A stretch of 64,000 bases of DNA from Rhodoferax sp. GW822-FHT02A01 (GTDB lineage Bacteria > Pseudomonadota > Gammaproteobacteria > Burkholderiales > Burkholderiaceae_C): positions 868,001-932,000 of the forward strand of contig NZ_CP152376.1 of assembly GCF_038784515.1 (NCBI RefSeq). Direction: 5' to 3'. This document shows positions 16,601-24,559 of this stretch, piece by piece. Both the position numbers and the translations under genes were made by a program. The notes under the pieces are model-generated. The model saw only the letters and a list, made by a program, of their open reading frames with translations. It ran no database searches and was not told the origin of the DNA. Numbering within the stretch: position 1 is the first letter of the stretch; every line of letters begins with the position of its first letter.

Positions 16601-19394
16601 GGCTGTAACCCGCCTCATGTGGGAAGAAGGCCAAAGTCAGTGCGGCCTGCATCAGCTGTCGGAACCCATTGCCCAGCACCACGCGGGCGTGCTGCGACCA
16701 AGGCAATTCACGCGGCTTGCGCAGCAGACCGTAAGCATTGCTCACGACCGGTACAAAAACCATGAGCGCCAGCAAGGCCAGTGTCCAGGCCAGCGACCTA
16801 TGCATCTGAGTCCACCCCAGCAGAAGCAGGATCACGACGCCCGAAGCCACCAGGCTGCGCCGCAGGTTGTCCAGAATTTTCCATTGCGAAAGGAAAGACA
16901 GCTGGTTGCGCTGGCGCGTCTCGGGCGCCCGCGTCTGTCCGGCCTCGGGTGCCTTGCCCATGGCGCTGCCCGGCACATAGGGAAGCAGCCAGGAAGCGAT
17001 CTGCCAGTCGCCGCGCATCCAGCGGGTGCGGCGCTTCACATCCGCGTCGTAGCGCGCGGGGTAGTCGTCATAGAGTTGCACGTCGCTGATCAGCCCGGTG
17101 CGGGCATAACACCCTTCCAGCAGGTCATGGCTCAGAATGCGATTTTCGGGAAAGCGGCCCTTGAGGGCCAGTTCGAAGGCATCCACGTCATAAATGCCCT
17201 TGCCGATGAAAGAGCCTTCGTGAAACAGGTCCTGATACACGTCGGAAACCGCCCTCGTATAAGGGTCCACACCTGCCTCGCTGCCCATGAAGCGGGCGTA
17301 GCGTGAGCGATTGCTACTCTGCAGGCTCACGGCCATGCGCGGTTGCAGAATGCCGTAGCCCGAAGTCACACAGTGCCGGGTCGCGTCAATGTGCGGACGG
17401 TTGAGCGGGTGCGCCATGGTGGCGGCAAAGCTGCGGGCCGAATCGCGCTGCAGTTGGGTGTCGGTGTCCAGCGTGATGACGTACTGCACCTGCTGCAGCG
17501 GCGCTACGTTGCCCACGATCAGTGCGAAGTCGGAACCGTCACTGCCGCGCAGCAGCGCATTGAGCGCGGCGAGCTTGCCGCGCTTGCGCTCATAGCCCAT
17601 CCACAGTTGTTCACGTTCATTCCACAGACGTGCGCGATGGAACAAAAAGAACGTGTCCTGCCGGTCGCCGGGATAGCGGGTATTCAGATCGCGAATGCCG
17701 TCGCTGGCCAGCGCCAGCAGTGCCGCATCGTCATCCTGGGTTTCGCTGCTGGCGTCACCCCAGTCCGTCAGCAATCCGTAGTGCAGATGCGCGTCCTGGT
17801 TGGACAGGAAGCGGACCTCCAGTGCCTCCACCAAGGCACGCACACCGTTCGCATTGCTGAGCATGGTGGGCACCACGACCAGCGTGCGCGCCTGCGGCGC
17901 AATACCCTTGGAATAGTCCATGCGAGGCAAGGCGTGCGGAGACACCACCAGAGTGGCCAGCCAGTTCACCAGCGTGACCGCAAACTGGCTGGCTACGATC
18001 AAGGCCGCCACACCGGCAGGCACCAGCGCCCACAGTGGCATGCCTTGCAAGGCAGCCCACCACAGCAGTGCCCCGGTGATGACCAAGGAGAGTACTGAGA
18101 TGCTTCCCAGATACAGTGGCAGCGCCGCATTGCGCACGCCCTGGCGAACGTCCTCGGCAAATGACTTGTGTACCTGGGCTGCACGCTCCAGCACGGCCAG
18201 TCCATCGCCCACCAGGTAGTAGCCCACATGGATGTGCGGTGTTGCCACTGCGCCGGCCGCCCCCGTGGCCAGCGCATGGTGGGCCAGCTGCACGGCCTTG
18301 CGTGCCACGGCCGGCTCCGTCATATGGCTTTGCCGGGCGACTCTCTCCACCACGTGGCGGTAGCGGTCACGGGTCTGGAAGTCCATGCGGCCATAGACAC
18401 CGTGCGGATCCTCGCGCAGTTCACATTCCACCTGGCTTTGCGACTCGACAAACTCGCGCCAGTCCATGGCGCTGAGCAGGCGCAGGCTGGCAATGCTGTT
18501 GCTGATGCAGACCTGGTTGATGGCCTGGCTCTGGGTTTCCGACTGCACCATCTGCTCGATGGTCGTGGAAGACTCACGCAGCTGCTGTTCGATCCAGGTC
18601 AGCGGCAAAGCCAGCGCAGAGCTGTGGCCCTGCAGCCGGCGCGCCAGTTCGGCCACAAAGGAATTGACCAGGGCGGGGCTTGCGCGCGCCATGTCCGAGA
18701 TCACTAGGATCAGGCTCTTGGGATCGTGCTCGGCTACGCTGAGCATCTGGTCGGCCCAGACGCTTGCGCGGTTGCGCTCCACCATGCTGGCCGCCACGCG
18801 CGCACTGATGCGTCGCAGGTTCTCGATCAGCGCCAGCCGCAGCATGATGGGAATGGCCCACAACTCGCCGAGCTTGAGTTGCGCGCCGGTCTGGTAGGCG
18901 GCGACAAAGCGGTTCAGCGTTTCCGGGTCCACCCGGCCATCGCCATGCGCTATGACCTCCAGCGCAATGTCATAGACGCGCGCCAGCCCCTTGGAGGGGC
19001 CGCTGGAGAGCACCGGCAGCTCGCGGCTGTACCACTTGGAAAAGTGGGAGCGCGCCAGCAGGATCTGCTCTTCAATCAGATAGAAGTTGTCCAGCAGCCA
19101 CTCGCCTGCCGGAGTGACGCGCCGCCCCTGGCGCACGGCTGCCACCAACAGCTCGCGGGCTGACTGCAACACCACCTCGTTGTCCTGCAGACGCAGCAGC
19201 AGCTGGTCGCCACCGCGTCCTCCGCGCACTGCGTGCAGGGCCGACAGCGTCTTGCCATAGCGCTCCATCTGCTCGGCGCCAAACAGCTCGGCACGCAAGG
19301 GGACTTCGGTATCGCTATGGGTCTGGGTGTTAGGGTGTTGTCTGAAAAGTTCGATGCGCAGCAGCGCAGCGCGCAGGAATTGAAACGGGTGCAT
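10659..19394 (-). CDS. ndvB: cyclic beta-1,2-glucan synthase (GT84-GH94)
   Basis: A 2911-residue membrane enzyme, the usual size of NdvB/ChvB, that makes cyclic beta-1,2-glucans for the periplasm from UDP-glucose and trims chain length. The N-terminal part includes membrane segments around residues 420-480, a GT84-type glycosyltransferase with DTDTQLQRD (DxD) near 650, RWMRGDWQIASW near 790, and more membrane helices around 840-1030. The middle contains a glucoamylase-like domain. Two beta-sandwich regions and a GH94 phosphorylase domain follow, with GSGDWNDGMN near residue 2595 carrying the expected catalytic aspartate. The ATG at 19394 has GAGGAA 7 bases upstream. No separate export transporter (NdvA) is nearby. 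Function is confident from family; the osmotic or host-interaction role here is inferred. Confidence 0.92.
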   Translation of the reverse strand: MHPFQFLRAALLRIELFRQHPNTQTHSDTEVPLRAELFGAEQMERYGKTLSALHAVRGGRGGDQLLLRLQDNEVVLQSARELLVAAVRQGRRVTPAGEWLLDNFYLIEEQILLARSHFSKWYSRELPVLSSGPSKGLARVYDIALEVIAHGDGRVDPETLNRFVAAYQTGAQLKLGELWAIPIMLRLALIENLRRISARVAASMVERNRASVWADQMLSVAEHDPKSLILVISDMARASPALVNSFVAELARRLQGHSSALALPLTWIEQQLRESSTTIEQMVQSETQSQAINQVCISNSIASLRLLSAMDWREFVESQSQVECELREDPHGVYGRMDFQTRDRYRHVVERVARQSHMTEPAVARKAVQLAHHALATGAAGAVATPHIHVGYYLVGDGLAVLERAAQVHKSFAEDVRQGVRNAALPLYLGSISVLSLVITGALLWWAALQGMPLWALVPAGVAALIVASQFAVTLVNWLATLVVSPHALPRMDYSKGIAPQARTLVVVPTMLSNANGVRALVEALEVRFLSNQDAHLHYGLLTDWGDASSETQDDDAALLALASDGIRDLNTRYPGDRQDTFFLFHRARLWNEREQLWMGYERKRGKLAALNALLRGSDGSDFALIVGNVAPLQQVQYVITLDTDTQLQRDSARSFAATMAHPLNRPHIDATRHCVTSGYGILQPRMAVSLQSSNRSRYARFMGSEAGVDPYTRAVSDVYQDLFHEGSFIGKGIYDVDAFELALKGRFPENRILSHDLLEGCYARTGLISDVQLYDDYPARYDADVKRRTRWMRGDWQIASWLLPYVPGSAMGKAPEAGQTRAPETRQRNQLSFLSQWKILDNLRRSLVASGVVILLLLGWTQMHRSLAWTLALLALMVFVPVVSNAYGLLRKPRELPWSQHARVVLGNGFRQLMQAALTLAFFPHEAGYSLLAIVRTNVRVLLTHHRLLEWQASDAPPPPGSPRLAATVPGSMADLLRTTCRMGVSPVLALGIAWWLFQDAPHGSSLAAVVPVLVLWFLAPALAWWLSRPLSERAVHLGAGQILFLRKLTRKTWRFFEEFVTAQDRWLPPDNYQEHPVAVLAHRTSPTNMGLALLANVAAFDFGYISGATLVARSSDALQSMQRLERHNGHFFNWYDTLTGLPLQPRYVSAVDSGNLSGHLLTLRPALLDLLDQPVVHARTFEGMVDALANLQDVVDAHAGVALTQAIEHLRLGLEAACDAPALTLRDVALRLASTDALAASVLSRLAEDSTVHAASAMQVWAQALQAQCRDALDDLHLLLPELDLAAMFAGDNVPTLRALAATGNAQAQARMQTIAALAMQATTMARADYSFLYDSARHLIAVGYNVDEQRRDTGYYDLLASEARLCSFVAIALGEVPQENWFALGRLLTSAGDAPTLLSWSGSMFEYLMPNLVMPVYANTLLAQTSRTVVQRQIAYGDQQGVPWGISESGYNAVDAALNYQYHAFGVPGLGLKRGLSADLVVAPYASALALMIMPEQACKNLQRLADTGLQGAYGMYEAMDYTPARLPRGQSGAIVRSFMAHHQGMTLLSLAHVLLEQPMQKRFCSDPLFQATMLLLQERVPNAAIFHAQTAADLSEIQTSSMGQGSPMRVLRNPDLATPEVQLLSNGRYHVMVSQSGAGYSRWKDIAVTRWHEDATRDNWGNFCYLRDVDSGEFWSAAHQPVLRHSDSYEAIFSEGRVEFRRRDNDFESYTEMVVSPEDDIELRRTRITNRSRSRRTIEITSYAEVVLATAASDALHPAFSNLFVQTEIVRERQAILCHRRPRSDSEASLWLFHLMAVHGADAQTISYETDRMAFVGRTRSLDAPLAMTERVLLSDTQGAVLDPIVSIRQRITLEPRQTVTVDMVTGVCAERTAALALVDKYRDMHLADRVFELAMTHAWVNLQQINASEGDAQVFARLASSVIYANPAQRAPNMVLARNRRGQSGLWGYGVSGDLPMVLLQISSLDNIELVRQLVQAHAYWRLKGLAVDLVIWNEDHAGYRQALQDQILGLIAAGIEANLTDRPGGIFVRAAEQMSPEDRTLFQTVARVIITDTQGSLKDQANRHQARDAREMPPQLVYASRQVVPRLAGPEPVEPALQFFNGLGGFSADGREYVITTHAASGGKSVLTPLPWVNVIANARFGTVISESGSAYTWSENAHEFRYTPWSNDPVGDSCGEAIYIRDEDSGSFWSPTALPCGGAGNYVTRHGFGYSTFTHEQDGIASELTVFVDLEAAIKFSCLKVRNLSAQTRRLSATGYVEWVLGDLQPRSAMHVTTELDPNSGAILARNPYNPEFGDRMAFFDADGATRAHGVSVSADRREFLGRNGTLRNPAAMRRTSLSNRVGAGMDPCAAVQVPFELLPGQEREIIFRLGAAGRRGMDDARVMVQNLREPHGQNNALQAVHTYWARTLGAVQVHTPDAALNLLANGWLQYQTLACRLWARTGFYQSGGAFGFRDQLQDCMALVHSEPALLREHLLRSAARQFVEGDVQHWWHPPQGRGVRTHCSDDYLWLAQAACRYVQSSGDTGVLDESMPFLQGRALNPEEDSYYDLPTVSEERATLYQHCVRALRHGLRFGTHGLPLMGSGDWNDGMNLVGLQGRGESVWLAFFLFDTLTRFAPLARAYGDDAFADECLAAASVLRENIAEHGWDGSWYRRAFFDDGTALGSVTNTECQIDSVTQSWAVLSGAGDAQRNLSAMNAVDQRLVNRQAGLIQLLTPPFDTSPLNPGYIKGYLPGVRENGGQYTHAAIWAVMAFAAAQDAERAWECFDLINPVRHGSTAAATALYQVEPYVVAADVYAVAPHIGRGGWTWYTGSASWMYRLVTESLLGLRLQAQTLHFAPCIPAQWPGFGMQYCFGDTVYAIDVVRVAAGAKPVVLLDGVPQDGGTAALRDDHANHTITVQIAA

Positions 19395-19513
19395 GCGGAA
19401 TTCCTCGGCGGTTCATACCAGCTTAGGTTTGATGCACTTCTGCGTCCGTGCGGCGGCGCACATAGCGCCGGGTCAGGTAGGCCGCCCCAGTGTCAGCGGC
19501 GTATACAAAGCAT

Positions 19514-20872
19514 CTACAGCATGTCTTCAGGTCGAACCCAGGCGTCGAACTCTTGCGCAGTGACATGGCCCAGGGCCAGTGCGGCTTCGCGCAGGCTGGT
19601 GCCCTGCTGCTGCGCGTGGCGGGCGATGCGTGCCGCCTTGTCGTAGCCGATGTGCGGCGCCAGGGCCGTCACCAGCATCAGCGAGGACTGCAGATTGCGC
19701 TCCAGTTGCACGGCATTCGCGCGTATGCCCATCAGGCAGTGTTGCCGGAAGCTCTGCATGGCGTCTGACAGCAGGCGGATCGAGTCCAGCATGTTCAGGG
19801 CGATCAGCGGCTTGTAGACATTCAGCTCAAACTGGCCTTGCGCTGCGGCCATACCGATGGCCACATCGTGCCCCATGACCTGAGCGCAGACCATGGTCAG
19901 CGCCTCGATCTGGGTCGGGTTGACCTTGCCCGGCATGATGGAGCTGCCTGCCTCGTTTTGCGGCAGCAGCAATTCACCCAGACCGGCGCGCGGCCCGCTA
20001 CCCATCAGGCGGATGTCGTTGGCCATCTTGTTGAGTGCAATGGCCAGCATGCGCAGGCTGCCGTGCAGTGCCACCAGCGCTTCGTGCCCGGCCATGGCGG
20101 CAAAGAGGTTGTCCGCCTGCGTCAGGGGCAGCTGCATCTTCTCTGCCAGCAAGGCGGCCACACGTGGCCCGAACTCTGCATGGGTGTTGATGCCGGTCCC
20201 CACAGCGGTGCCGCCAATGGCCAGCTTGCCGACTGCGCCCAGCGCATGCCGCACGGCCTCCTCACACAAGGCCAGTTGCGCGGCATAGCCACCGAACTCC
20301 TGCCCCAGCGTTACCGGTGTGGCGTCCTGCATGTGGGTACGACCGATCTTCACCATGTCCTTGAACTCCACCGCTTTGATCAGTAGTTCCTGATGCAGCG
20401 CGCTCAATGCCGGAAGCAGCCGGATGTGGGTCTGCTCCAGCGCCGCCATGTGCATGGCCGTGGGAAACACGTCGTTGGAAGACTGTCCCCGGTTGACGTC
20501 GTCATTGGGGTGAACGGTGATGCGAGCGGAGGCAATGCGGGCTATCACCTCGTTCACATTCATGTTGGTCTGGGTGCCCGAGCCGGTCTGCCATACCGAC
20601 AGGGGAAAGGCATCGTCATGCCGGCCCTCGGCGATCTGCAACGCCGCATCCGCAATGGCCTGGGCCTTGGCCGCATCCATCCGTTGCAGTTGCAGGTTGA
20701 CCTGCGCCGCGGCCCATTTGATGAGTGCCAGCGCATGCACGATTTCCAGCGGCATGCGCTGACTTCCAATGGCAAAGAAATGCAGGCTGCGCGCGGTCTG
20801 CACACCCCACAGCGCATCCACGGGAATCTCCAGAGAGCCAAAGCTGTCGGTTTCGGTGCGTGTGGTGATCAT
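19514..20872 (-). CDS. fumC: fumarate hydratase class II
   Basis: A 452-residue cytoplasmic homotetrameric enzyme that interconverts fumarate and malate without an iron-sulfur cluster. The family signature GSSIMPGKVN is present at about residues 309-318 with the catalytic serine loop. TGSGTQTNMNVNEVI (about 98-112) and the GRTHMQDATPVTLGQ stretch with the catalytic histidine are also intact. Length is typical. The ATG at 20872 opens MITTRTETDSFG. A small open frame reading the same way ends 14 bases upstream and may be co-transcribed. Class II fumarases are oxygen-stable and often serve under oxidative stress; that is family knowledge. Confidence 0.95.
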   Translation of the reverse strand: MITTRTETDSFGSLEIPVDALWGVQTARSLHFFAIGSQRMPLEIVHALALIKWAAAQVNLQLQRMDAAKAQAIADAALQIAEGRHDDAFPLSVWQTGSGTQTNMNVNEVIARIASARITVHPNDDVNRGQSSNDVFPTAMHMAALEQTHIRLLPALSALHQELLIKAVEFKDMVKIGRTHMQDATPVTLGQEFGGYAAQLALCEEAVRHALGAVGKLAIGGTAVGTGINTHAEFGPRVAALLAEKMQLPLTQADNLFAAMAGHEALVALHGSLRMLAIALNKMANDIRLMGSGPRAGLGELLLPQNEAGSSIMPGKVNPTQIEALTMVCAQVMGHDVAIGMAAAQGQFELNVYKPLIALNMLDSIRLLSDAMQSFRQHCLMGIRANAVQLERNLQSSLMLVTALAPHIGYDKAARIARHAQQQGTSLREAALALGHVTAQEFDAWVRPEDML

Positions 20873-20886
20873 CGGAGTCTGTGCGC

Positions 20887-21030
20887 TCAGGCGTCCTGTT
20901 GCCGTTCCAGCTCTTCGGCCTGGAGCGGGTCGTCAAGACCTTCCGCAAACTCGCGCTCAGGCGGCGGCGATGCAGGCGCGGGTTCGCCGGTTTCCGTGGG
21001 CGACGGGTCCGTGTCGGGTGGATGGTGCAT
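20887..21030 (-). CDS. small hypothetical protein upstream of fumC
   Basis: A 47-residue frame from an ATG at 21030, reading MHHPPDTDPSPTETGEP and ending LEERQQDA-like (ELERQQDA). It is very rich in Pro, Glu and Asp, hence acidic and probably unstructured. It ends 14 bases before the fumC start on the same strand, so the two could be one transcript. The ribosome binding site is weak (CAGG about 12 bases upstream). I recognise no family; it may be a real short protein or a chance open frame. Confidence 0.4.
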   Translation of the reverse strand: MHHPPDTDPSPTETGEPAPASPPPEREFAEGLDDPLQAEELERQQDA

Positions 21031-21177
21031 GGTCGTATTACCTGATGGAATGTGACAAGCGTCTGTTACTCAGCGCACATGAGCCGCAGACACATATGCA
21101 CCGTACGCTGCCGCACAGAAGAATGCAAGCCTTTGCTGCAAGGTGACTCTCCTTGACCACCTTCTTCGGGGAATTCC

Positions 21178-21732
21178 ATGACTACATACGAGATTGCCAC
21201 CATCGTGGGGAGCTTGCGCACCGCCTCCATCAACGGCCAACTGGCCCGCGCCCTGACCAAGCTGGCGCCACCCGAGTTCCACTTCACCATGGTGTCCATC
21301 GGTGACCTGCCGCTGTACAACCAGGATGACGATGGCAACCAGGCCGCCCCCGTCAAGCGCCTCAAGCAGCAGATCCAGGCTGCACAAGGTTTGCTGTTTG
21401 TTACACCTGAATACAACCGGGCCATTCCCGGCGTCCTGAAAAACGCGATCGACCACGCCTCACGTCCCTATGGTGAAAGCGCCTGGGCCGGCAAGCCAGC
21501 CGGCGTCCTGGGTGCATCGGTGGGCACCATCGGCACAGCCGTGGCACAGCAGCAGTTGCGCACCATCCTGGCCTATCTGGACGTGCCCACGTTGGGGCAG
21601 CCGGAGGTCTTTGTTCAGGCCAAGGAAGGTCTGTTCGACGCAGACGGAAACATAGCCGCGTCCAGCAGGGCGTTTCTGCAAGGCTGGATGGACCGCTATG
21701 TGGCCTGGGTGAAGAAGCAATGCGGTGGTTGA
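21178..21732 (+). CDS. NADPH-dependent FMN reductase (NQR/ChrR-type)
   Basis: A 184-residue flavodoxin-like quinone or azo reductase. The N-terminal GSLRTASINGQLAR loop (about 11-24) binds the FMN phosphate, and PEYNRAIPGVLKNAIDH (about 80-96) is the typical family signature. Such enzymes reduce quinones, chromate or nitro compounds by two electrons, limiting radical formation. The ATG at 21178 follows GGGGAATTCC. The AsmA-like gene starts inside its last 8 bases, so the two are coupled although their functions look unrelated. Confidence 0.9.
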   Translation: MTTYEIATIVGSLRTASINGQLARALTKLAPPEFHFTMVSIGDLPLYNQDDDGNQAAPVKRLKQQIQAAQGLLFVTPEYNRAIPGVLKNAIDHASRPYGESAWAGKPAGVLGASVGTIGTAVAQQQLRTILAYLDVPTLGQPEVFVQAKEGLFDADGNIAASSRAFLQGWMDRYVAWVKKQCGG

Positions 21733-23764
21733 ACCTGTCCTGACCCGCTCCACGCCCAGGCTCTGGCTTGGCATCGGCACGGTCCTGGTACTGGCATTGG
21801 GTGTGGCGTTTGCGGTTTGCGAGTCGCGCGGCTGGCCCTTTCTGATCACGCCCCTGGAGTCGCTGCTGCAGCAAAAGCTGGGACGCACCGTGCTGCTGCA
21901 ACCGGCCGCCGGTTCCGCCCAGGGACCAGAGCGGAAGGTGGAACTGCATCTGTGGGGCGGCGTGGCGTTGCAAAGCCCGCTGCTGCGCATCGGTGCGCCG
22001 GCCTGGAGCCACACACCCTACCTGCTGCTGGCGCAGGATGTGCAGGTACGACTGCGCTATATCGACCTATGGCATGCGTACCTGGGGCAGCAACCCGTGG
22101 TGCAGTATCTGCAGGCACGCCACCTGGATGCCTATCTGGAGCGCACCGGCGATGGCCGCGCCTCCTGGCAACTGGCGGCCAGTGGTCAGCCCCCTGCCAT
22201 CCCGCGCCTGGAGCATGTGCAAGCCGATACCGGGCAGCTGCACTACGACGACGCCACGCTGGACCTGAGCCTGCTTGCCGAGTTGCGTCTGACAGACGCC
22301 GAGCCCACGCTGTCGGTTGCGCAAGTGCAGCCGTCCCAGGTGCTGCATGTGACAGCGTCGGGCCTCTACCGCAAGAAGTCTTTTGCGCTGAGCCTCACTT
22401 CCACCGGCGCGCTGCCGTGGGATGCCGACGCTGCAGAAGGCACGCCGGTGGCGGTGAAGCTGGTGGCAAAGTCCGGCACTGCCAGCCTGGACTTTGGCGG
22501 TACGGCGCAGGACTTTCTGCATCTGGGCGGGCTCAATGGTCGCTTCGTCGTGGAAGGGCCATCGCTGGCCGCGGTTGGCGCGCCCTTTGGCGTCACGCTG
22601 CCCACCACCCGCGCCTTCAAGGCAGCCGGCGCGCTGACGCGCTCCGGCAAGGTGTGGGAAGTGGCATTGCGTTATGCCAATGTGGGTGACAGCAAATTGG
22701 CGGGCACTTTTTCCTTTGATACCAGCGCCGCGGTACCGCGTCTGACAGGCACGCTGGAGGGCACCTTGCTCAAGCTGCGGGACCTGGCACCAGCCCTGGG
22801 TGCCACCGCTTCTGCGGTGGGTGCCGCTCCCGTATCCAAGGTGCTGCCGACGCGGCCCTTTGATTTCGCATCACTGCGCGCCATGAATGCCGATGTGCTG
22901 ATCCGCCTCCAGCAGGTCGATGCACAGGTGACATGGCTGGAACCCTTGCGCCCTTTCAATGCCAACCTGCAGCTCACCGACGGCATGCTGACGCTCAAGG
23001 AAATCGATGCCCGCACCGGCCAGGGCCATTTGGTCGGCACGCTGGCACTGGATGGTCAACAAGACAGCGCGCACTGGGTGGCCGCGCTGAACTGGGACGG
23101 CGTCAAGCTGGAACGCTGGATCCATCAGACCCGCAGCGCCGCACTGCCGCCATATCTGTCAGGCGATTTGCAGGGCCATGCCACCTTGCAGGGGGATGGC
23201 CGCTCCACCGCCGAGATACTGGGCTCCATGCGCGGTGACGTGGGCGCCACCATCACCAAGGGCACGATCTCGCACCTGCTGATTGAAGAAGGTGGCCTGG
23301 ATCTGGCCGAGTCGCTGGGGGTCTACGTCAAGGGCGACAACGCGCTGGTACTGGACTGTGCGCTGGCCGACCTGGTGGTCAACACCGGCGTGGTCCGGCC
23401 GCGCCTGCTGGTGCTGGACACCAGCGACTCCACGGTATGGATGGACGGCACGCTGTCGCTGGCCAAGGAGACCCTCGACTTGCGTACCGTGGTGGCTCCC
23501 AAGGACTTCAGCCCGCTGACGCTACGCTCGCCGCTGCGTATCACCGGCACATTTGCGCACCCGGAAGTGGGTGTGGAAAAGCGCCCGCTGGGCATCAAGG
23601 TGGGCACTGCCCTGTTGCTGGGATTGCTCAACCCGCTGGCGGCAATCATCCCGCTGATAGACCCGGGCAGCAATGGTGAAGCCAACAGCAACGCAGCCGC
23701 ATGTCGCGCACGCGTGCAGCACAAGTTGCTGCGCGTCGCACCGACCGCACTGAGCCACCCATGA
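21725..23764 (+). CDS. AsmA-family protein (YhjG-like)
   Basis: A 679-residue protein with one N-terminal membrane helix (about 13-32) and a large periplasmic domain. The DUF/AsmA block with a repeated beta-groove character runs to the end. AsmA-like proteins are thought to carry phospholipids between membranes. The start is GTG 21725, overlapping the FMN reductase by 8 bases. Its stop overlaps the ATG of the MlaE-like permease (ATGA at 23761), placing it in a lipid-transport operon. Typical motifs are a C-terminal ITGTFAHPEVGVEKRPLG stretch and a hydrophobic patch (LGLLNPLAAIIPLID) near 625-645. Confidence 0.8.
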   Translation: MVEPVLTRSTPRLWLGIGTVLVLALGVAFAVCESRGWPFLITPLESLLQQKLGRTVLLQPAAGSAQGPERKVELHLWGGVALQSPLLRIGAPAWSHTPYLLLAQDVQVRLRYIDLWHAYLGQQPVVQYLQARHLDAYLERTGDGRASWQLAASGQPPAIPRLEHVQADTGQLHYDDATLDLSLLAELRLTDAEPTLSVAQVQPSQVLHVTASGLYRKKSFALSLTSTGALPWDADAAEGTPVAVKLVAKSGTASLDFGGTAQDFLHLGGLNGRFVVEGPSLAAVGAPFGVTLPTTRAFKAAGALTRSGKVWEVALRYANVGDSKLAGTFSFDTSAAVPRLTGTLEGTLLKLRDLAPALGATASAVGAAPVSKVLPTRPFDFASLRAMNADVLIRLQQVDAQVTWLEPLRPFNANLQLTDGMLTLKEIDARTGQGHLVGTLALDGQQDSAHWVAALNWDGVKLERWIHQTRSAALPPYLSGDLQGHATLQGDGRSTAEILGSMRGDVGATITKGTISHLLIEEGGLDLAESLGVYVKGDNALVLDCALADLVVNTGVVRPRLLVLDTSDSTVWMDGTLSLAKETLDLRTVVAPKDFSPLTLRSPLRITGTFAHPEVGVEKRPLGIKVGTALLLGLLNPLAAIIPLIDPGSNGEANSNAAACRARVQHKLLRVAPTALSHP

Positions 23765-24558
23765 GCACACTGCTCGCCGACACCGGTGCAGCCATCCAGG
23801 CGGCTCTGCAGCAGACACTGGCGCTGGTGCGCTTTGTCGGCGAGACGGCATGGGTTGCTGCACACGGTGTGCGCCATCCGGCGCGCATCCGCTGGCGCCC
23901 GGTGGCATTCAATCTGCGGAGCTCCGGCGTGGACGCACTGCCCATCGTGGGCTTGCTGGCGTTTTTGCTGGGCGTGGTGGTGGCCTATCAGGGGGCTGCC
24001 CAGCTACAGACCTATGACGCCAACATCTTTGTGGCGGATCTGGTGGGCCTGTCCATGTTGCGCGAGTTCGCGCCGCTGATCACCGCCATCATCGTGGCAG
24101 GGCGTTCCGGCTCGGCCTATGCCGCGCAGATCGGCACCATGGTGGTCACCGAAGAGATGGATGCGCTGCGCACCATCGGCATCGAACCGCAGGAGTTGCT
24201 GGTACTGCCCAAGATTGTGGCGCTGGTGATTGCGCTACCGCTGCTGACGGTGTTTGCCGATGTGCTGGGCGTTGCCGGTGGCATGGTGATGGCACAAGTA
24301 CGCCTGGGCGTGGGCTATGGCGAGTTCATGGAGCGCTTCGTCAAGGCCGTTCAGGTCAGCGACTACCTCATCGGCGTGTGCAAGGCGCCGGTGTTTGCCG
24401 CCACGATTGTGGTGATCGGCTGCTTCCAGGGTTTTCGCACCCAGGGTGGCGCAGACAGCGTGGGCCAGCAAACCACACGCAGCGTGGTGCAGTCCATCTT
24501 TCTGGTGATCGTGGTAGACGCTCTGTTTTCAGTGGCCTTCAGCGCACTGGACCTGTGA
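23761..24558 (+). CDS. MlaE-like lipid ABC transporter permease
   Basis: A 265-residue inner-membrane permease of the MlaE/YrbE family, partner of an MCE-type substrate-binding protein. It has about five or six hydrophobic segments. The conserved cytoplasmic loop GTMVVTEEMDALRTIGIEP (about 126-144) couples to the ATPase. The start is ATG 23761, which overlaps the AsmA-like stop; a longer in-frame start at 23701 is disfavoured. The ATPase gene begins one base after its stop. The system resembles the Mla/Pqi/Yeb phospholipid transporters. An lpt-type or chromosomal mla operon may exist elsewhere; this one has its own lipoprotein component, like Pqi. Confidence 0.9.
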   Translation: MSTLLADTGAAIQAALQQTLALVRFVGETAWVAAHGVRHPARIRWRPVAFNLRSSGVDALPIVGLLAFLLGVVVAYQGAAQLQTYDANIFVADLVGLSMLREFAPLITAIIVAGRSGSAYAAQIGTMVVTEEMDALRTIGIEPQELLVLPKIVALVIALPLLTVFADVLGVAGGMVMAQVRLGVGYGEFMERFVKAVQVSDYLIGVCKAPVFAATIVVIGCFQGFRTQGGADSVGQQTTRSVVQSIFLVIVVDALFSVAFSALDL

Positions 24559-24559
24559 C

